Source: Planctomycetota bacterium | Lineage (GTDB): Bacteria > Planctomycetota > Planctomycetia > Pirellulales > UBA1268 | DNA length: 64,000 bases | NCBI GenBank assembly: GCA_003669585.1 | Contig: QWOQ01000006.1 | Coordinates: forward strand, 124,001 to 188,000 | Direction: 5' to 3' | Part shown: positions 27,337 through 36,881 of the stretch, piece after piece | Layout: every line of letters begins with the position of its first letter | How positions within the stretch are numbered: position 1 is the stretch's first letter | Made by a program: the position numbers and the translations under genes | Notes under the pieces: generated by a model | What the model saw: only the letters and a program-made list of their open reading frames with translations | Told to the model about the DNA's origin: nothing | Databases searched by the model: none

Positions 27337-28281
27337 TCAGTGATCCCGTTCCACGATCCATCTTGCAAGCATTGCCAATTCAGTACCTCGGTCTCCAAAA
27401 CACTCGAGCGATAAGACCGCTTGTTGAGCGAGAGACTCTGCTCGAATGAGGCTTTTCTCGATACCGATAACACTAGGAAACGTAAGTTTCCCGCGGTCAG
27501 CATCTTTGCCAACGCGTTTGCCAACAGTTACCTCGGATCCCTGAGCATCCAGAATATCGTCTGCGATTTGAAAGGCGAGCCCAAAGGATCGCGCGTAGGT
27601 ACTCAGCGCCTCGCGATGCTGGGTATCGGCTCCAGCCGCGATGGCCCCGAGTTCAATCGAGGCACAAAAGAGTTCGCCAGTCTTGCGCCGATGAATCTTT
27701 TCAAGCCAGCCAAGTTGGTCACTTTCTATCGCTGACATATTCACAGGAAGAGCGGCATGTTTTGATTCAGCCGCAAGATCATCTGCTTGGCCACCGCAGA
27801 GAGCTTCGGCTCCAGCGGCTCTCGCAAGCACCGCGCACCATCGACCGGCCATGCTTGGATCGGCATGTTGACAGAGCGTTTCGAATGCCAATGCCTGCAA
27901 CGCATCCCCACAGAGAATAGCAGTGGCCTCGTCAAACTGTCGGTGGCATGTTGGCCGTCCACGACGAAGATCATCATCGTCCATAGCGGGCAGATCATCG
28001 TGCACCAGCGAATACGCGTGAATCATCTCAACGGCCATCGCTGCTTCTTTGGCGAATTCCCAAGAGCCGCCACAAGCCACTGTGCTCCAGAGCACCAGTG
28101 CCGGCCGGAGGCGTTTCCCAGGAGCTAAAAGCGAATGCCGCATCGCTTCCGCAAGACGATCAGGGGCATCGTTTGACAGTTCAAGGGCCTGCGCAAGAAG
28201 TGGATCAACAAACTCGCGGACGCGAGAAAGCGATAGAAGAACGCTCGAAAAATCACATACCAACGCGGGTTGTGTTGCCAT
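27337..28281 (-). CDS. ispA: Polyprenyl (farnesyl/geranylgeranyl) diphosphate synthase
   Basis: Prenyl chain elongation from IPP and DMAPP. The first Asp-rich motif is DDLPAMDDDDLRRGRP and the second is FQIADDILDAQGS; GKRLRPAL near the N-terminus binds substrate. The two-residue insertion in the first motif (D-D-x4-D) and the overall length (314) suit the bacterial IspA group making C15 or C20 products. The start ATG 28281 has AGGGA 8 bases upstream. It follows xseB by about 100 bases and precedes dxs by 73, the same order as in Bacillus-type clusters. Confidence 0.93.
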   Translation of the reverse strand: MATQPALVCDFSSVLLSLSRVREFVDPLLAQALELSNDAPDRLAEAMRHSLLAPGKRLRPALVLWSTVACGGSWEFAKEAAMAVEMIHAYSLVHDDLPAMDDDDLRRGRPTCHRQFDEATAILCGDALQALAFETLCQHADPSMAGRWCAVLARAAGAEALCGGQADDLAAESKHAALPVNMSAIESDQLGWLEKIHRRKTGELFCASIELGAIAAGADTQHREALSTYARSFGLAFQIADDILDAQGSEVTVGKRVGKDADRGKLTFPSVIGIEKSLIRAESLAQQAVLSLECFGDRGTELAMLARWIVERDH

Positions 28282-28379
28282 GCACCGTCCCTGACCTGCA
28301 CGAAGGTGGGTTGCATTGGCGATTGCCCCGTTTTTGTCGGAACCGCCGAATGTTCATGAGAGATACAACGCCACACAGC

Positions 28380-28751
28380 TTAGTTTGTATGAGATCCATC
28401 GTCCATCCCCGGAAGGTCTTTCTGAGGTCGACGTTTTCTCGTGACAAAATGCGTGGGCTCTTCACGAGAAGTCTTAAGACTGGCCGATTGAGCAGGAGTT
28501 GGCATCGTTTCGATAGAAGCTTGTCCCAGTGGATCAATATGGGTGAGCAACACAACTCGTTGCTTCACCGATTCCAGTTCAACGTGCAACTGTCGAAGCA
28601 ACAACACCCCCTGTTCATAGATAGCGATCGAATCTGCCAATCCAAGAGATCCACCTTCAAGTTTTGAAACAACACCACCAAGTTCCTGTAAAGAGACTTC
28701 AAACGAGGCAGTGTGCGGAGACTTTTCTGGAGGGGAGGTTTCGGCGTGCAT
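28380..28751 (-). CDS. xseB: Exodeoxyribonuclease VII small subunit
   Basis: Helical partner of XseA. The N-terminal 70 residues match the family: FEVSLQELGGVVSKLEGGSL then GLADSIAIYEQGVLLLRQ. After that comes a 50-residue polar tail rich in Arg, Lys and Pro that is longer than in E. coli XseB (80 residues in total there). It lies between xseA and ispA on the same strand. Confidence 0.92.
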   Translation of the reverse strand: MHAETSPPEKSPHTASFEVSLQELGGVVSKLEGGSLGLADSIAIYEQGVLLLRQLHVELESVKQRVVLLTHIDPLGQASIETMPTPAQSASLKTSREEPTHFVTRKRRPQKDLPGMDDGSHTN

Positions 28752-28980
28752 GGTGCTTTGTTTTGTTGGTTGAAGCGGTACGTACGATCGCGTGGAAGAT
28801 TATTCTGGAGAGAATATTTTTTCACGGCTGTGAAAAGAGTGAATTCGAATACTCGCCGAGCATATCACTCCTTGAAGGTTCTTGCTCGCAATGTTTCAGG
28901 TGTATAAGGATCCAATGCTATCGGTGGAAGTTACAAAAAACGAATTCATATTCTAAAAAGTATTCGGACTGAGTGCAGAA

Positions 28981-30237
28981 TCAATGCGGGGCAACTGGCA
29001 AGACGGATTCTGTTTTTAGAACTCGGCTGATGATGCGTCCGTCCGTGCACTGCGTTGTCAGGAAAGCTCCAGACTGAACGTTGGCAATCGAATGAAGAAC
29101 TCCGACGTGATCATCTGTCCAAGCCACGCAGTATCCTCGCGCCAGAATTGCCAAGGGGCTGTTGGCTTCGAGTTGTGCTGCTGCTGCGCGAAGCCGTTCG
29201 GAGGCGCGTTCGACGTTTACTCGCATCACAGATGCGAGGTGGCTGCTCGTTCGATCGAGAAAATCGCTTCGATCTTGGATAGTACGGCTTGGTTCGTGCA
29301 TCGCGAGTCGACGGCTCCATGAATCAAACCGCTCGCTGGCTTGGTTGGCACGCTGGACGAGTGCCGTGTGAGCACGATGCAACAGTCCATTCAATAGATC
29401 CAGCACTTGAGTCAACACAGGAGAAACCTTGACCGCGGCATCCGTTGGCGTGAGCGCGCGGACGTCGGCTGCTAAATCTGCAAGGGTAATATCTATTTCA
29501 TGACCGACTCCCGAAACGACTGGAATTCGAGAATCTGCAATCGCACGGACGAGTACCTCTTCGTTAAAGGCCCACAAGTCTTCAAGACTTCCGCCTCCAC
29601 GAGCGATCACCAGTGCATCGATCGGCAGCGAGAGAAGGTTCGCCTGTCGGATCGCTTCGGCAATTTCTTCAGCGGCTCCAGCACCCTGAACGCGGACAGA
29701 CATAACGAAGACCTCCGCGACACTCCAGCGAGCTTTTAAGGTTTCAAGGAAGTCGCAGATCGCAGCGCCCGAAGGACTCGTCACAAGAACAATTCGTTTT
29801 GGAAATTCTGGCAGCGGTCGTTTTCGATGAGGATCAAAGAGACCTTCCTGCAAAAGTTTTTCACGCAGTAGCAAAAGTCGAGATTCCAGAACTCCCATGC
29901 CAACCACATGCATTTTGTCGATTGACACCTGATAGGTGCCTCGTGCAGCGTAGACTTCCAATCTCCCGTGACAGAGGACTTCCAGCCCATCAGCCGGCTC
30001 AATGGCCAGCATGGGCACCGCTCCCCGCCACACAACGCCTCGCAGTTGTGCCGACTCGTCCTTGAGTGTCAGGTAGATGTGACCTGAAGAGGCTCTGGTA
30101 AGGTTTGATATCTCGCCAATGATCCAGATATCAGGAAAGTTTTTTTCAACGTTTTCCTTGACGAGTGCAGTAATCTCCGAGACGCTCATGCCGTCAGGGC
30201 GATTTTCAGACACGATATTTTTTTTTCGCGCAACCAT
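28981..30237 (-). CDS. xseA: Exodeoxyribonuclease VII large subunit
   Basis: Catalytic subunit of a single-strand DNA exonuclease. The N-terminal OB fold shows WIIGEISNLTRASSGHIYLTLKD; the catalytic domain shows PKRIVLVTSPSGAAICDF, ALVIARGGGSLEDLWAFN, VVSGVGHEIDITLADLAAD and the R-A-x-T-P-T-x-A-A motif. A helical coiled region follows, and the C-terminal LAILARGYCVAW block is intact. Starts at 30237 and 30189 are both possible; neither has a clear ribosome-binding site. The gap of about 230 bases to xseB is longer than usual and holds a small TTTTCAC/GTGAAAA stem. Confidence 0.95.
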   Translation of the reverse strand: MVARKKNIVSENRPDGMSVSEITALVKENVEKNFPDIWIIGEISNLTRASSGHIYLTLKDESAQLRGVVWRGAVPMLAIEPADGLEVLCHGRLEVYAARGTYQVSIDKMHVVGMGVLESRLLLLREKLLQEGLFDPHRKRPLPEFPKRIVLVTSPSGAAICDFLETLKARWSVAEVFVMSVRVQGAGAAEEIAEAIRQANLLSLPIDALVIARGGGSLEDLWAFNEEVLVRAIADSRIPVVSGVGHEIDITLADLAADVRALTPTDAAVKVSPVLTQVLDLLNGLLHRAHTALVQRANQASERFDSWSRRLAMHEPSRTIQDRSDFLDRTSSHLASVMRVNVERASERLRAAAAQLEANSPLAILARGYCVAWTDDHVGVLHSIANVQSGAFLTTQCTDGRIISRVLKTESVLPVAPH

Positions 30238-30338
30238 ACAGGATGCTGAGTGTAGCGGATGTGACGCAGTTACGGTGTTTGTAAACTGAATTTCGATGAA
30301 ACCGCTCTACCGCGTATTCTAAAAAATTACTTCACAAG

Positions 30339-31730
30339 ATGAGACCACGTATGACAATGCCGACGACCTCAGTTCTTCCAAATACAGAAGAAGCGAAAGC
30401 CCCAGCAAAGGGCTCTCTCGGCGTTATCTTTCTCACGGTGTTCATCGATCTTCTCGGGTTCGGAATGGTGTTGCCTCTTTTGCCACTCTACGGAAAATCG
30501 CTTGCTGAGTCGGGTGGTTTTGATCAATGGACAACAGGCTGGATGCTCGGTTTGCTCACCTGCAGTTTTTCCGCAGCTCAGTTTGTGTGTGCACCAATCT
30601 GGGGCCGATTGTCGGACCGCGTTGGCAGGCGGCCGGTCTTACTCATGGGGCTTACAGGTTCTGTAATTTTCTATGCGATTTTTGGAATTTCAGCGGCCTT
30701 TGGAAGCCTCTGGGGATTATTTTTTTCACGAATCGGGGCAGGCGTCGCCGGTGCAACGATTTCTACGGCGCAGGCCTACATTGCAGATTCGACGACTCCC
30801 AAAGGGCGTGCCAAAGGAATGGCGCTGGTTGGCGCGGCATTCGCGCTTGGATTTACGCTTGGACCGCTTCTCGGTTCGGCGGCATTGTTGTTGGGGCCTG
30901 CGGCTGCTCGAAGTCCATGGCCAGGATTCGTTGCTAGCGGTCTTTCGGCAATCGCGCTTTTTCTAGCGTGGAGGCGTCTTCCAGAATCAAGAACGCTGTC
31001 GAATCAAAACCAACGGCTCAACGCGTCCAAAGGCGGCATGCTCGCAGGAATGTCTCCAAGCGTGCTGGCGTTCATCGGAACAGCGTTTGCATCGGTGTTG
31101 GCATTCTCTCAGTTTGAATCGAGCCTCTCATTGGTCATCGATAAGATTGTTCAAATCGATTCACAACTGACTGAGATACCGCAGGAAGCATCGCGAGTTC
31201 TCGCATGGTTCGATCCCGATCAACGAATGCGGTCGGTCGACAACCGCCGCAGCGTTGTTGTGCTGGGAGTCTTTGTCTACTTGGGACTTGTGCTCACCCT
31301 TGCGCAGGGGTTTCTTGTTCGACGGCTGGCAGGTCGTGTCAGTGAACGATTGATGGCAACAACGGGATGGATATTTGCGATCGTCGGTCTGATTGCCATC
31401 GGATGGACCAGCCGACAGGGGAACTTCGATCTTTTTCTTGTAGCAATTGCCATTGAAGTGATCGGTTTTGCGTGCGTGACTCCTTCGGTTCAGAGTCTGA
31501 TTTCCCGTGGTAGCGATCCTGAGCATCAGGGGGCAGTGCTGGGCGTTATGCAATCGGCAACCGCAGTGGCAAGAATTCTTGGGCCGCTTGTGGCCATGCC
31601 ACTTGTGGCGTTTCAAATCGACTGGCCGGCGTGGAGTGCGGCCCTTTTTTCTGCGGTTGGACTGCTTCTTTTTCTGCTGGCTGTTCGAAAAGGTGGTGAC
31701 TGGAAAGTTTCCCAACAGCCATCAGACTGA
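30339..31730 (+). CDS. Major facilitator superfamily transporter (TetA/efflux-like)
   Basis: Roughly 12 membrane helices. The motif between helices 2 and 3 is GRLSDRVGRRPVLLMG, a near-perfect MFS motif A of drug:proton antiporters. The helix-5 region FALGFTLGPLLGS resembles antiporter motif C (G-x8-G-x3-G-P). A central cytoplasmic loop of about 75 residues separates the two halves and contains an unusual acidic stretch (about 245-285). An efflux role is inferred from motif C; the substrate is unknown. Starts at ATG 30339, 30351 and 30357 are all in frame. Convergent with the PQQ gene, four bases apart. Confidence 0.85.
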   Translation: MRPRMTMPTTSVLPNTEEAKAPAKGSLGVIFLTVFIDLLGFGMVLPLLPLYGKSLAESGGFDQWTTGWMLGLLTCSFSAAQFVCAPIWGRLSDRVGRRPVLLMGLTGSVIFYAIFGISAAFGSLWGLFFSRIGAGVAGATISTAQAYIADSTTPKGRAKGMALVGAAFALGFTLGPLLGSAALLLGPAAARSPWPGFVASGLSAIALFLAWRRLPESRTLSNQNQRLNASKGGMLAGMSPSVLAFIGTAFASVLAFSQFESSLSLVIDKIVQIDSQLTEIPQEASRVLAWFDPDQRMRSVDNRRSVVVLGVFVYLGLVLTLAQGFLVRRLAGRVSERLMATTGWIFAIVGLIAIGWTSRQGNFDLFLVAIAIEVIGFACVTPSVQSLISRGSDPEHQGAVLGVMQSATAVARILGPLVAMPLVAFQIDWPAWSAALFSAVGLLLFLLAVRKGGDWKVSQQPSD

Positions 31731-31734
31731 AGCC

Positions 31735-33111
31735 TCAATGATCGGTGAGAGTTTTTTCCACCAGCGCATGAATTGCATACAGTTTGCTGATGCTTCGAAA
31801 AAACATTTTTCCTCTGGCAACCGCCGGTGTCGAGCGGGATGGTTCACCGAGGCTCGTGGTGCCAAGCAGCTTAAACTCATCGTCATCGGCGATCACCACA
31901 ATATCACCGTCGGCTGAAACATTCAGAACAGTTCCACCAACAACAATCGGTGAAGCAGAAAAAGTTCCGCCGACGCGACCTCTCCAGATAACCTCGCCAC
32001 TGATGGCATGAACGCATGTCACCACACCTCGATCACCCCAGAGATAAAGTCGATTTCCAGAGCAGACCGGTGTTGGAACGTACGGAGCGATGCTTCTATC
32101 GAGTTCAAATGAAATCGCTGGCTCCACTGGAGATCCATCCAAAGATGCATCGGTAGGCAGTCGTAACGCGATCAGAAGATTGTCCCCGCCACCCTCACCA
32201 CAGGTGCACGCAACTGAATTTCCCACCAGCACCGGAGAGGAGACTGTGCGTTTGGGAAAGCAGGCCCGTTGCCACAAAATGGTTCCACGTTGCGGATCGA
32301 TTCCAGTGATTCCGTGGGCCATGCTGGCCAAAATGGCTACTGGTTTATCGCTCTCCATGATGAGCGGAGTTGAGTAAGCAGTGCGTGCAGTACTGCGAGG
32401 CAGCTTCCATCGAAGATCTCCAGTGCTCGTGTCGAGCGCAACCACTGAACTGGGGCCATCCTGTTCAATCGGCACAATTAAAAGATCGCGAAACAAAGCA
32501 AGCGATGAGCCAAAACCATGTTCGGATTCGTAGGGTCCAAGATCGGCATGCCAGAGTCGTTTGCCGTCATGCGAGAATGCCTCGACGTTGAGCCCATCTC
32601 GGGTTGCCCACGTCCAGTAGATCCCCGATTGATCCACCGCCGCAGAGCTCGAAGCGAGACTGTTTTGCGCATGCACGCGTTCAACATTCCCGGGCATTTC
32701 GCTTCGCCACTTCACCGATCCATCTAAGGTGGAATGACACGTAACAATTCGGGTGCCTGTCAGAGGGTCTGCGGAGGCAACCACAATACTATCATTCCAA
32801 ACAACAGGTGACGCATGACCAACTCCTGGCAAATCAACCGACCATGCCCAGTCTTTGTCTGTCCACGTGTGAGGAAACTTCGCAGAGCCTCCTTGTCCCG
32901 CTCCATCGGTTCCTCGCCAACGAGGCCAATGGTCTGGCGATCGAGGCACGTCAGTCGATTCTGCGGCGAGTGATGTGAGCGTGAGTAAGCAAGTCAGCGC
33001 ACAAATGCAGGTTATGAAGCTGGTCGAAAAATAAATCAGACAGACAATAAACTCACTCTTGCAAGAAGGAAGTAAAAAATGCTTTCCAGAACACTGTTTT
33101 TGAAATTGCAT
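31735..33111 (-). CDS. Secreted PQQ-type beta-propeller protein
   Basis: An export signal (about residues 20-50, ending LTSLAAES) is followed by repeated propeller blades of the outer-membrane-assembly/PQQ type, for example LTGTRIVTCHSTLDGSVKWR, VVALDTSTGDLRWKL and CVHAISGEVIWRGRVGG. The P-R-W-R-G-x-D-G-x-G segment after the signal is typical of planctomycete exported propellers. No catalytic quinoprotein residues are evident, so a binding or structural role is likely. ATG 33111 is preferred to 33147 because GGAAAGAG precedes it. Confidence 0.82.
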   Translation of the reverse strand: MQFQKQCSGKHFLLPSCKSEFIVCLIYFSTSFITCICALTCLLTLTSLAAESTDVPRSPDHWPRWRGTDGAGQGGSAKFPHTWTDKDWAWSVDLPGVGHASPVVWNDSIVVASADPLTGTRIVTCHSTLDGSVKWRSEMPGNVERVHAQNSLASSSAAVDQSGIYWTWATRDGLNVEAFSHDGKRLWHADLGPYESEHGFGSSLALFRDLLIVPIEQDGPSSVVALDTSTGDLRWKLPRSTARTAYSTPLIMESDKPVAILASMAHGITGIDPQRGTILWQRACFPKRTVSSPVLVGNSVACTCGEGGGDNLLIALRLPTDASLDGSPVEPAISFELDRSIAPYVPTPVCSGNRLYLWGDRGVVTCVHAISGEVIWRGRVGGTFSASPIVVGGTVLNVSADGDIVVIADDDEFKLLGTTSLGEPSRSTPAVARGKMFFRSISKLYAIHALVEKTLTDH

Positions 33112-33626
33112 GTGTAACTCTTTCCAACAAGTGAGGAATGCTCTCAAGAATGTCTCTGGGACAATCGTATCGAACGATCAGTACTGTGTCCCCGGCGAAT
33201 CTCAAGAAATCCAAATTTACTATAGAGTAGATCGACTGACTCCAGAAACCGTTGTGACAGCAGAAATGCTCCTCCCGTTCGACCAAGCGATTCGATCGCA
33301 AATGATTGCTACGACGGATTCCCATCAAGCATCGTTGCTTCGGAGATCTATGGGCGTCAGTGATGATACGCGAATATTGGCGGTCTTTATGCGACGAGGG
33401 CCGAATGCGAAAATAGGTTCTGATGTGTGGCGCGAAAAAATCGCAGGATTTAAAAACGAGAGAAGCACGCAAGCCAAGTACCGAAAGAAGGGGCCACGCG
33501 AGGACCGCCGATCGAGAAGGGGAGTGCACGTGCAGAAGAATTGAGATACACATTGAATAGTCAATGTGAGTTATGCAAAAAGTCGAATGCGAAGTGAATA
33601 GTCCCACATGTATTTAGTGAGTCATC
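33112..33626. other. Divergent intergenic region; open frames on both strands but no convincing gene
   Basis: About 515 bases between the PQQ gene (minus) and the chelatase gene (plus). A plus frame of 144 codons (33110-33544) and a longer minus frame overlap here. The plus frame has acceptable codons in the middle but ends in an Arg/Lys-rich tail, has no ribosome-binding site and overlaps the PQQ start. I treat neither as a gene. No repeats or RNA motifs seen. Confidence 0.4.
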
Positions 33627-34445
33627 ATGAGCCAACAATCGGTAACGGAACACGTGAGAGTCTGGCCAGAAGAGATCGGCTGTCTGGTCGTGGGGCATGG
33701 TACGGTGAACGAAACGGGAGCGAGCGAAGCTCGAGAAGTGGCACTCCGAATGCAGGAAGTGCTCGCGAGAGTGCCGGTAGAACTTGGATTTTTGGAGTGT
33801 GTCGAACCGACGATTTCTCAAGGAGTCGAACGACTCGCATCGCGAGGCTGTTCAATGATTATTGCTGCACCGTTGCTGCTTTTTTCTGCTGGCCACGCGA
33901 TGCGTGATGTTCCAGAAGAGTTGGCGAGAGCAAGTAAAGTCAGCGGCATTAAAGTTTTTCAAGCAGAGGTGCTGGGATGCCATCCTCAACTCGTCGCGCT
34001 TTCTCAACGAAGACGTCACGAAGCAATCCGATTGTTATCGCCATGCGAAGATTCAGAATCGATCGATCTTTTTGTAGGAAGGGGTTCGAGCGATCCGGAG
34101 GCCCTCGATCATCTCTTGGAGTTTGCGGCACTTTCTGCACGGGGCACCGATCTGAGCCTCGCACAGTCGGAGACAAGTCAGACTCGAACTCACATTGGTT
34201 TCGTGGCTGTAGCAAAACCGTCGCTTCAGGAAGCGATCCAAAACGCGGCCTCAGAGATTCCTCGACGAGTGGTTGTGAGGCCACACCTTCTTTTCGCAGG
34301 AAAGGTTGAAATGGAGATTCAAACAGCGGTGGCTTCTGCACAAAAAACGTACCCTCGTACGGAGTGGGTTCTGGCCAAACGACTTGGATGTGACCATTCG
34401 GTGGTGTTGTCTTTGCTCGACAGGGCAACCGCAGTCATCCCCTGA
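33627..34445 (+). CDS. CbiX/SirB-type sirohydrochlorin chelatase-like protein
   Basis: Predicted to insert a metal into sirohydrochlorin (sirohaem or cobalamin route). It is a tandem of two CbiX-like halves. The first half keeps both metal-binding histidines, VVGHGT (His24) and FSAGHAMRD (His90). The second half has lost them: FVGRGSSDP has Arg and LLFAGKVEME has Lys. It would therefore have one working site per chain, like long CbiX proteins. No other cobalamin or sirohaem gene is nearby, so the metal cannot be inferred. The gene stands alone. Confidence 0.82.
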   Translation: MSQQSVTEHVRVWPEEIGCLVVGHGTVNETGASEAREVALRMQEVLARVPVELGFLECVEPTISQGVERLASRGCSMIIAAPLLLFSAGHAMRDVPEELARASKVSGIKVFQAEVLGCHPQLVALSQRRRHEAIRLLSPCEDSESIDLFVGRGSSDPEALDHLLEFAALSARGTDLSLAQSETSQTRTHIGFVAVAKPSLQEAIQNAASEIPRRVVVRPHLLFAGKVEMEIQTAVASAQKTYPRTEWVLAKRLGCDHSVVLSLLDRATAVIP

Positions 34446-34643
34446 GGACCTCTCTTGGAGAATCGCTCACGATCCACATTGAATGGACTCGACCCTGCTG
34501 ACGGCGTCTCGATTGTCAGAAAATCCTTTCGAGCAAGCCTGTACCCTGTGTTTTTTGTAATTCGGGAGACGATTTAGGGCAGACACAATTCAAAATGTTC
34601 TGTTAGATTCTAGATTCTTTCAAATTTCGTTGTGATTCGCGAC

Positions 34644-34651
34644 AGGAGGTG
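34644..34651 (+). promoter_or_regulatory. Strong ribosome-binding site AGGAGGTG
   Basis: A near-perfect Shine-Dalgarno 4 bases before GTG 34656. It decides the start of the tail-specific protease against the earlier in-frame GTG at 34632. Confidence 0.85.
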
Positions 34652-34655
34652 CGAC

Positions 34656-36869
34656 GTGCAGGGCAGAAGCAGAAACGATCAACAATTCATCAATCCGGTT
34701 CGAGACACATGTCGGCAAGTCGTGGTTGATCGTCGAATGGGATATTGTTTTGAAATTGCAATCGCACTCGGATTTGTTCTATGGAACTGTTCGGCTCTGC
34801 TTGTGGCAGAAGATGCGCCTGCAAAGACGGTCGCAGCCGTTCCAGCGTCTGGCGCGAAACCTGGTCCAAATGATCGACAGATCACGCTGGCAGTTCGAAG
34901 CTATCTCGAACGCGAACATTTGAATCGTCGTCCGATCGATGCCGAAATCTCATCTCGATGGTTCAAAACGTTTTTGGAAGCACTCGATCCGATGAAAGTC
35001 TATCTCATGCAGGCCGACATCGATGAATTCCAAAAGAGGCAGAGTTCCTTGGCCGAGGTTGTAAAACGCGGAGATGTTTCATTTGCGTACGACGTTTCCA
35101 ACAGACTTCTTCAGCGATTGGATCAACGTCTTCCGCTCATTAAACGATTCATTTCCGAACCGCATGATTTCACACAGAAAGATTCAATTATTGCCGACCG
35201 CGATGAGACCAAATGGGCCGCAAGCGAGGCCGAGGCGGAGGATCTATGGCGTCGTCGGGTGAAGTACGACCTCCTGATTCAGAAGATGGAGAAAATGTCT
35301 CCCGAGGAAGCCAAGGAAAAATTGACGCGAAGATACAGCAGTTTTGCAAAAAGAATGCACCAGATGACGGCTGACGAACTTTTGGAAACCTATCTTTCAG
35401 CTTTGACTAGTAGCCTCGATCCGCACACGAGCTATATGTCTCCTGGAACCTTAGAAAACTTCGAAATCAGCATGCGTTTACAACTCGATGGAATCGGCGC
35501 ATCACTCAGAGGCGAAGATGGGTTCACGACCGTGGCCGAACTTGTTCCGGGAGGAGCGGCGGATAAAGACGGCCGTCTGCAGCCCAAGGACCGCGTGATT
35601 GGTGTGGGGCAGGGGGCCACTGGCGAATTGACTGACGTCGTTGACATGAACCTCAACGAAGTCGTGAAACTTATTCGTGGAAAGCGTAGCACGATCGTTC
35701 GACTAAAGGTCATTCCAGTTGGCCAAACAGTTCCAAAAATTTACGACATCACGAGAGACAAAATCGAACTCAAGGACAGCGAAGCCCGAGGCGAAGTGAT
35801 TGAAGAGGGAAAGAAAATAGATGGCTCTCCATTCAAGATAGGCGTTATTAATCTCCCTAGCTTCTACATGGACATGGCAGGTGCCCGTCAGGGGCAGGCC
35901 GAGTACAAGAGCACGACGCGTGATTGCAAGCGATTGCTCGACGAGTTTCGCCAGAAAGGTGTTGACTGCGTTGTTCTCGACCTGCGGAACAACGGCGGCG
36001 GTTCGCTTCCCGAGTCTATTTCACTCACGGGTCTGTTCATGGATACCGGTCCGGTCGTGCAGATCAAGGATGCCGACAAACGCATCCAGCAGTACGACGA
36101 TGTGGACCCCGATATTTCATGGGATGGACCGCTTGTAGTGCTTATCAATAAATTTAGTGCCAGCGCAAGTGAGATTGTCGCCGGAGCCATTCAGGACTAT
36201 CGCCGCGGACTAGTGGTTGGAGACAAAGCTACGCACGGTAAGGGCACGGTACAGAGCCTGCTCGATCTTGGGAGGCAGCTCTTTCAACGACTCCCCAACG
36301 CTCCTTCGCTTGGCGCAATTAAAATTACCATGCAGCAGTTTTATCGTCCTTTGGGAGAGAGTACGCAGCTTGAAGGCGTAAAGAGCGACGTGGAGTTGCC
36401 GAGTCTTACGACACACTTGGAGGTGGGAGAGTCTGATTTGGATTACGCATTGGCGTTTGACAAGGTTCCAGCGGCCAGCTTTAAATCGAGCAACAGGCTC
36501 ACGCCAGAGCTTGTCAAAGCCCTGCAGGATCGTTCTACCAATCGTGTTGAGAAAAATGAGGATTTCCAGAAAGTAGAGCGGGACATCGCTCAATACAGAA
36601 AGCGTAAGAGCGAAAAAACAATTTCACTTGTGGAAGAGGATTTCGTTAAAAGTTGGAATGAATCCAAGTCAGTTGGTGACGAAGAAGAAAAACTTGAACG
36701 TTCAGAAGACCCAAAGAGACCAATCGTGAAGAGAGATTACTACTTCGCTGAGGCGATGCGAGTTACGCTCGATTACCTCACGGCTCTTTCCGGTGGAGTG
36801 GCTAGCCTTGCACAAATAAACCCGGAGGCCGAACCGGCTGCTCCTAGAGCGGTGCCAGTTCTTCAGTAA
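34656..36869 (+). CDS. prc: Carboxyl-terminal (tail-specific) processing protease
   Basis: Periplasmic Ser/Lys protease that cuts proteins from their C-terminus; S41 family. 737 residues. A signal peptide begins after a long basic N-region (MGYCFEIAIALGF to about ALLVAEDA). It is followed by the N-terminal helical domain typical of Prc/Tsp (ALDPMKVYLMQADIDEF), the SSLDPHTSYMSP segment, a PDZ domain (about 265-345) and the protease core with LDLRNNGGGSLPE. The catalytic Ser is in INKFSASASEIVAGA (about residue 500) and the catalytic Lys in ATHGKGTVQS (about 527). Both are intact. Family-like C-terminal helices end near 720. The gene stands alone, with its own leader of about 210 bases. Confidence 0.93.
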   Translation: MQGRSRNDQQFINPVRDTCRQVVVDRRMGYCFEIAIALGFVLWNCSALLVAEDAPAKTVAAVPASGAKPGPNDRQITLAVRSYLEREHLNRRPIDAEISSRWFKTFLEALDPMKVYLMQADIDEFQKRQSSLAEVVKRGDVSFAYDVSNRLLQRLDQRLPLIKRFISEPHDFTQKDSIIADRDETKWAASEAEAEDLWRRRVKYDLLIQKMEKMSPEEAKEKLTRRYSSFAKRMHQMTADELLETYLSALTSSLDPHTSYMSPGTLENFEISMRLQLDGIGASLRGEDGFTTVAELVPGGAADKDGRLQPKDRVIGVGQGATGELTDVVDMNLNEVVKLIRGKRSTIVRLKVIPVGQTVPKIYDITRDKIELKDSEARGEVIEEGKKIDGSPFKIGVINLPSFYMDMAGARQGQAEYKSTTRDCKRLLDEFRQKGVDCVVLDLRNNGGGSLPESISLTGLFMDTGPVVQIKDADKRIQQYDDVDPDISWDGPLVVLINKFSASASEIVAGAIQDYRRGLVVGDKATHGKGTVQSLLDLGRQLFQRLPNAPSLGAIKITMQQFYRPLGESTQLEGVKSDVELPSLTTHLEVGESDLDYALAFDKVPAASFKSSNRLTPELVKALQDRSTNRVEKNEDFQKVERDIAQYRKRKSEKTISLVEEDFVKSWNESKSVGDEEEKLERSEDPKRPIVKRDYYFAEAMRVTLDYLTALSGGVASLAQINPEAEPAAPRAVPVLQ

Positions 36870-36881
36870 CGAGCATCCTGG

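Noticed and set aside
33053..33607. Long open frames on both strands between the PQQ gene and the chelatase gene
   Set aside because: They overlap each other and the PQQ start, lack ribosome-binding sites and show no family-like text; the plus frame ends in a simple Arg/Lys tail.
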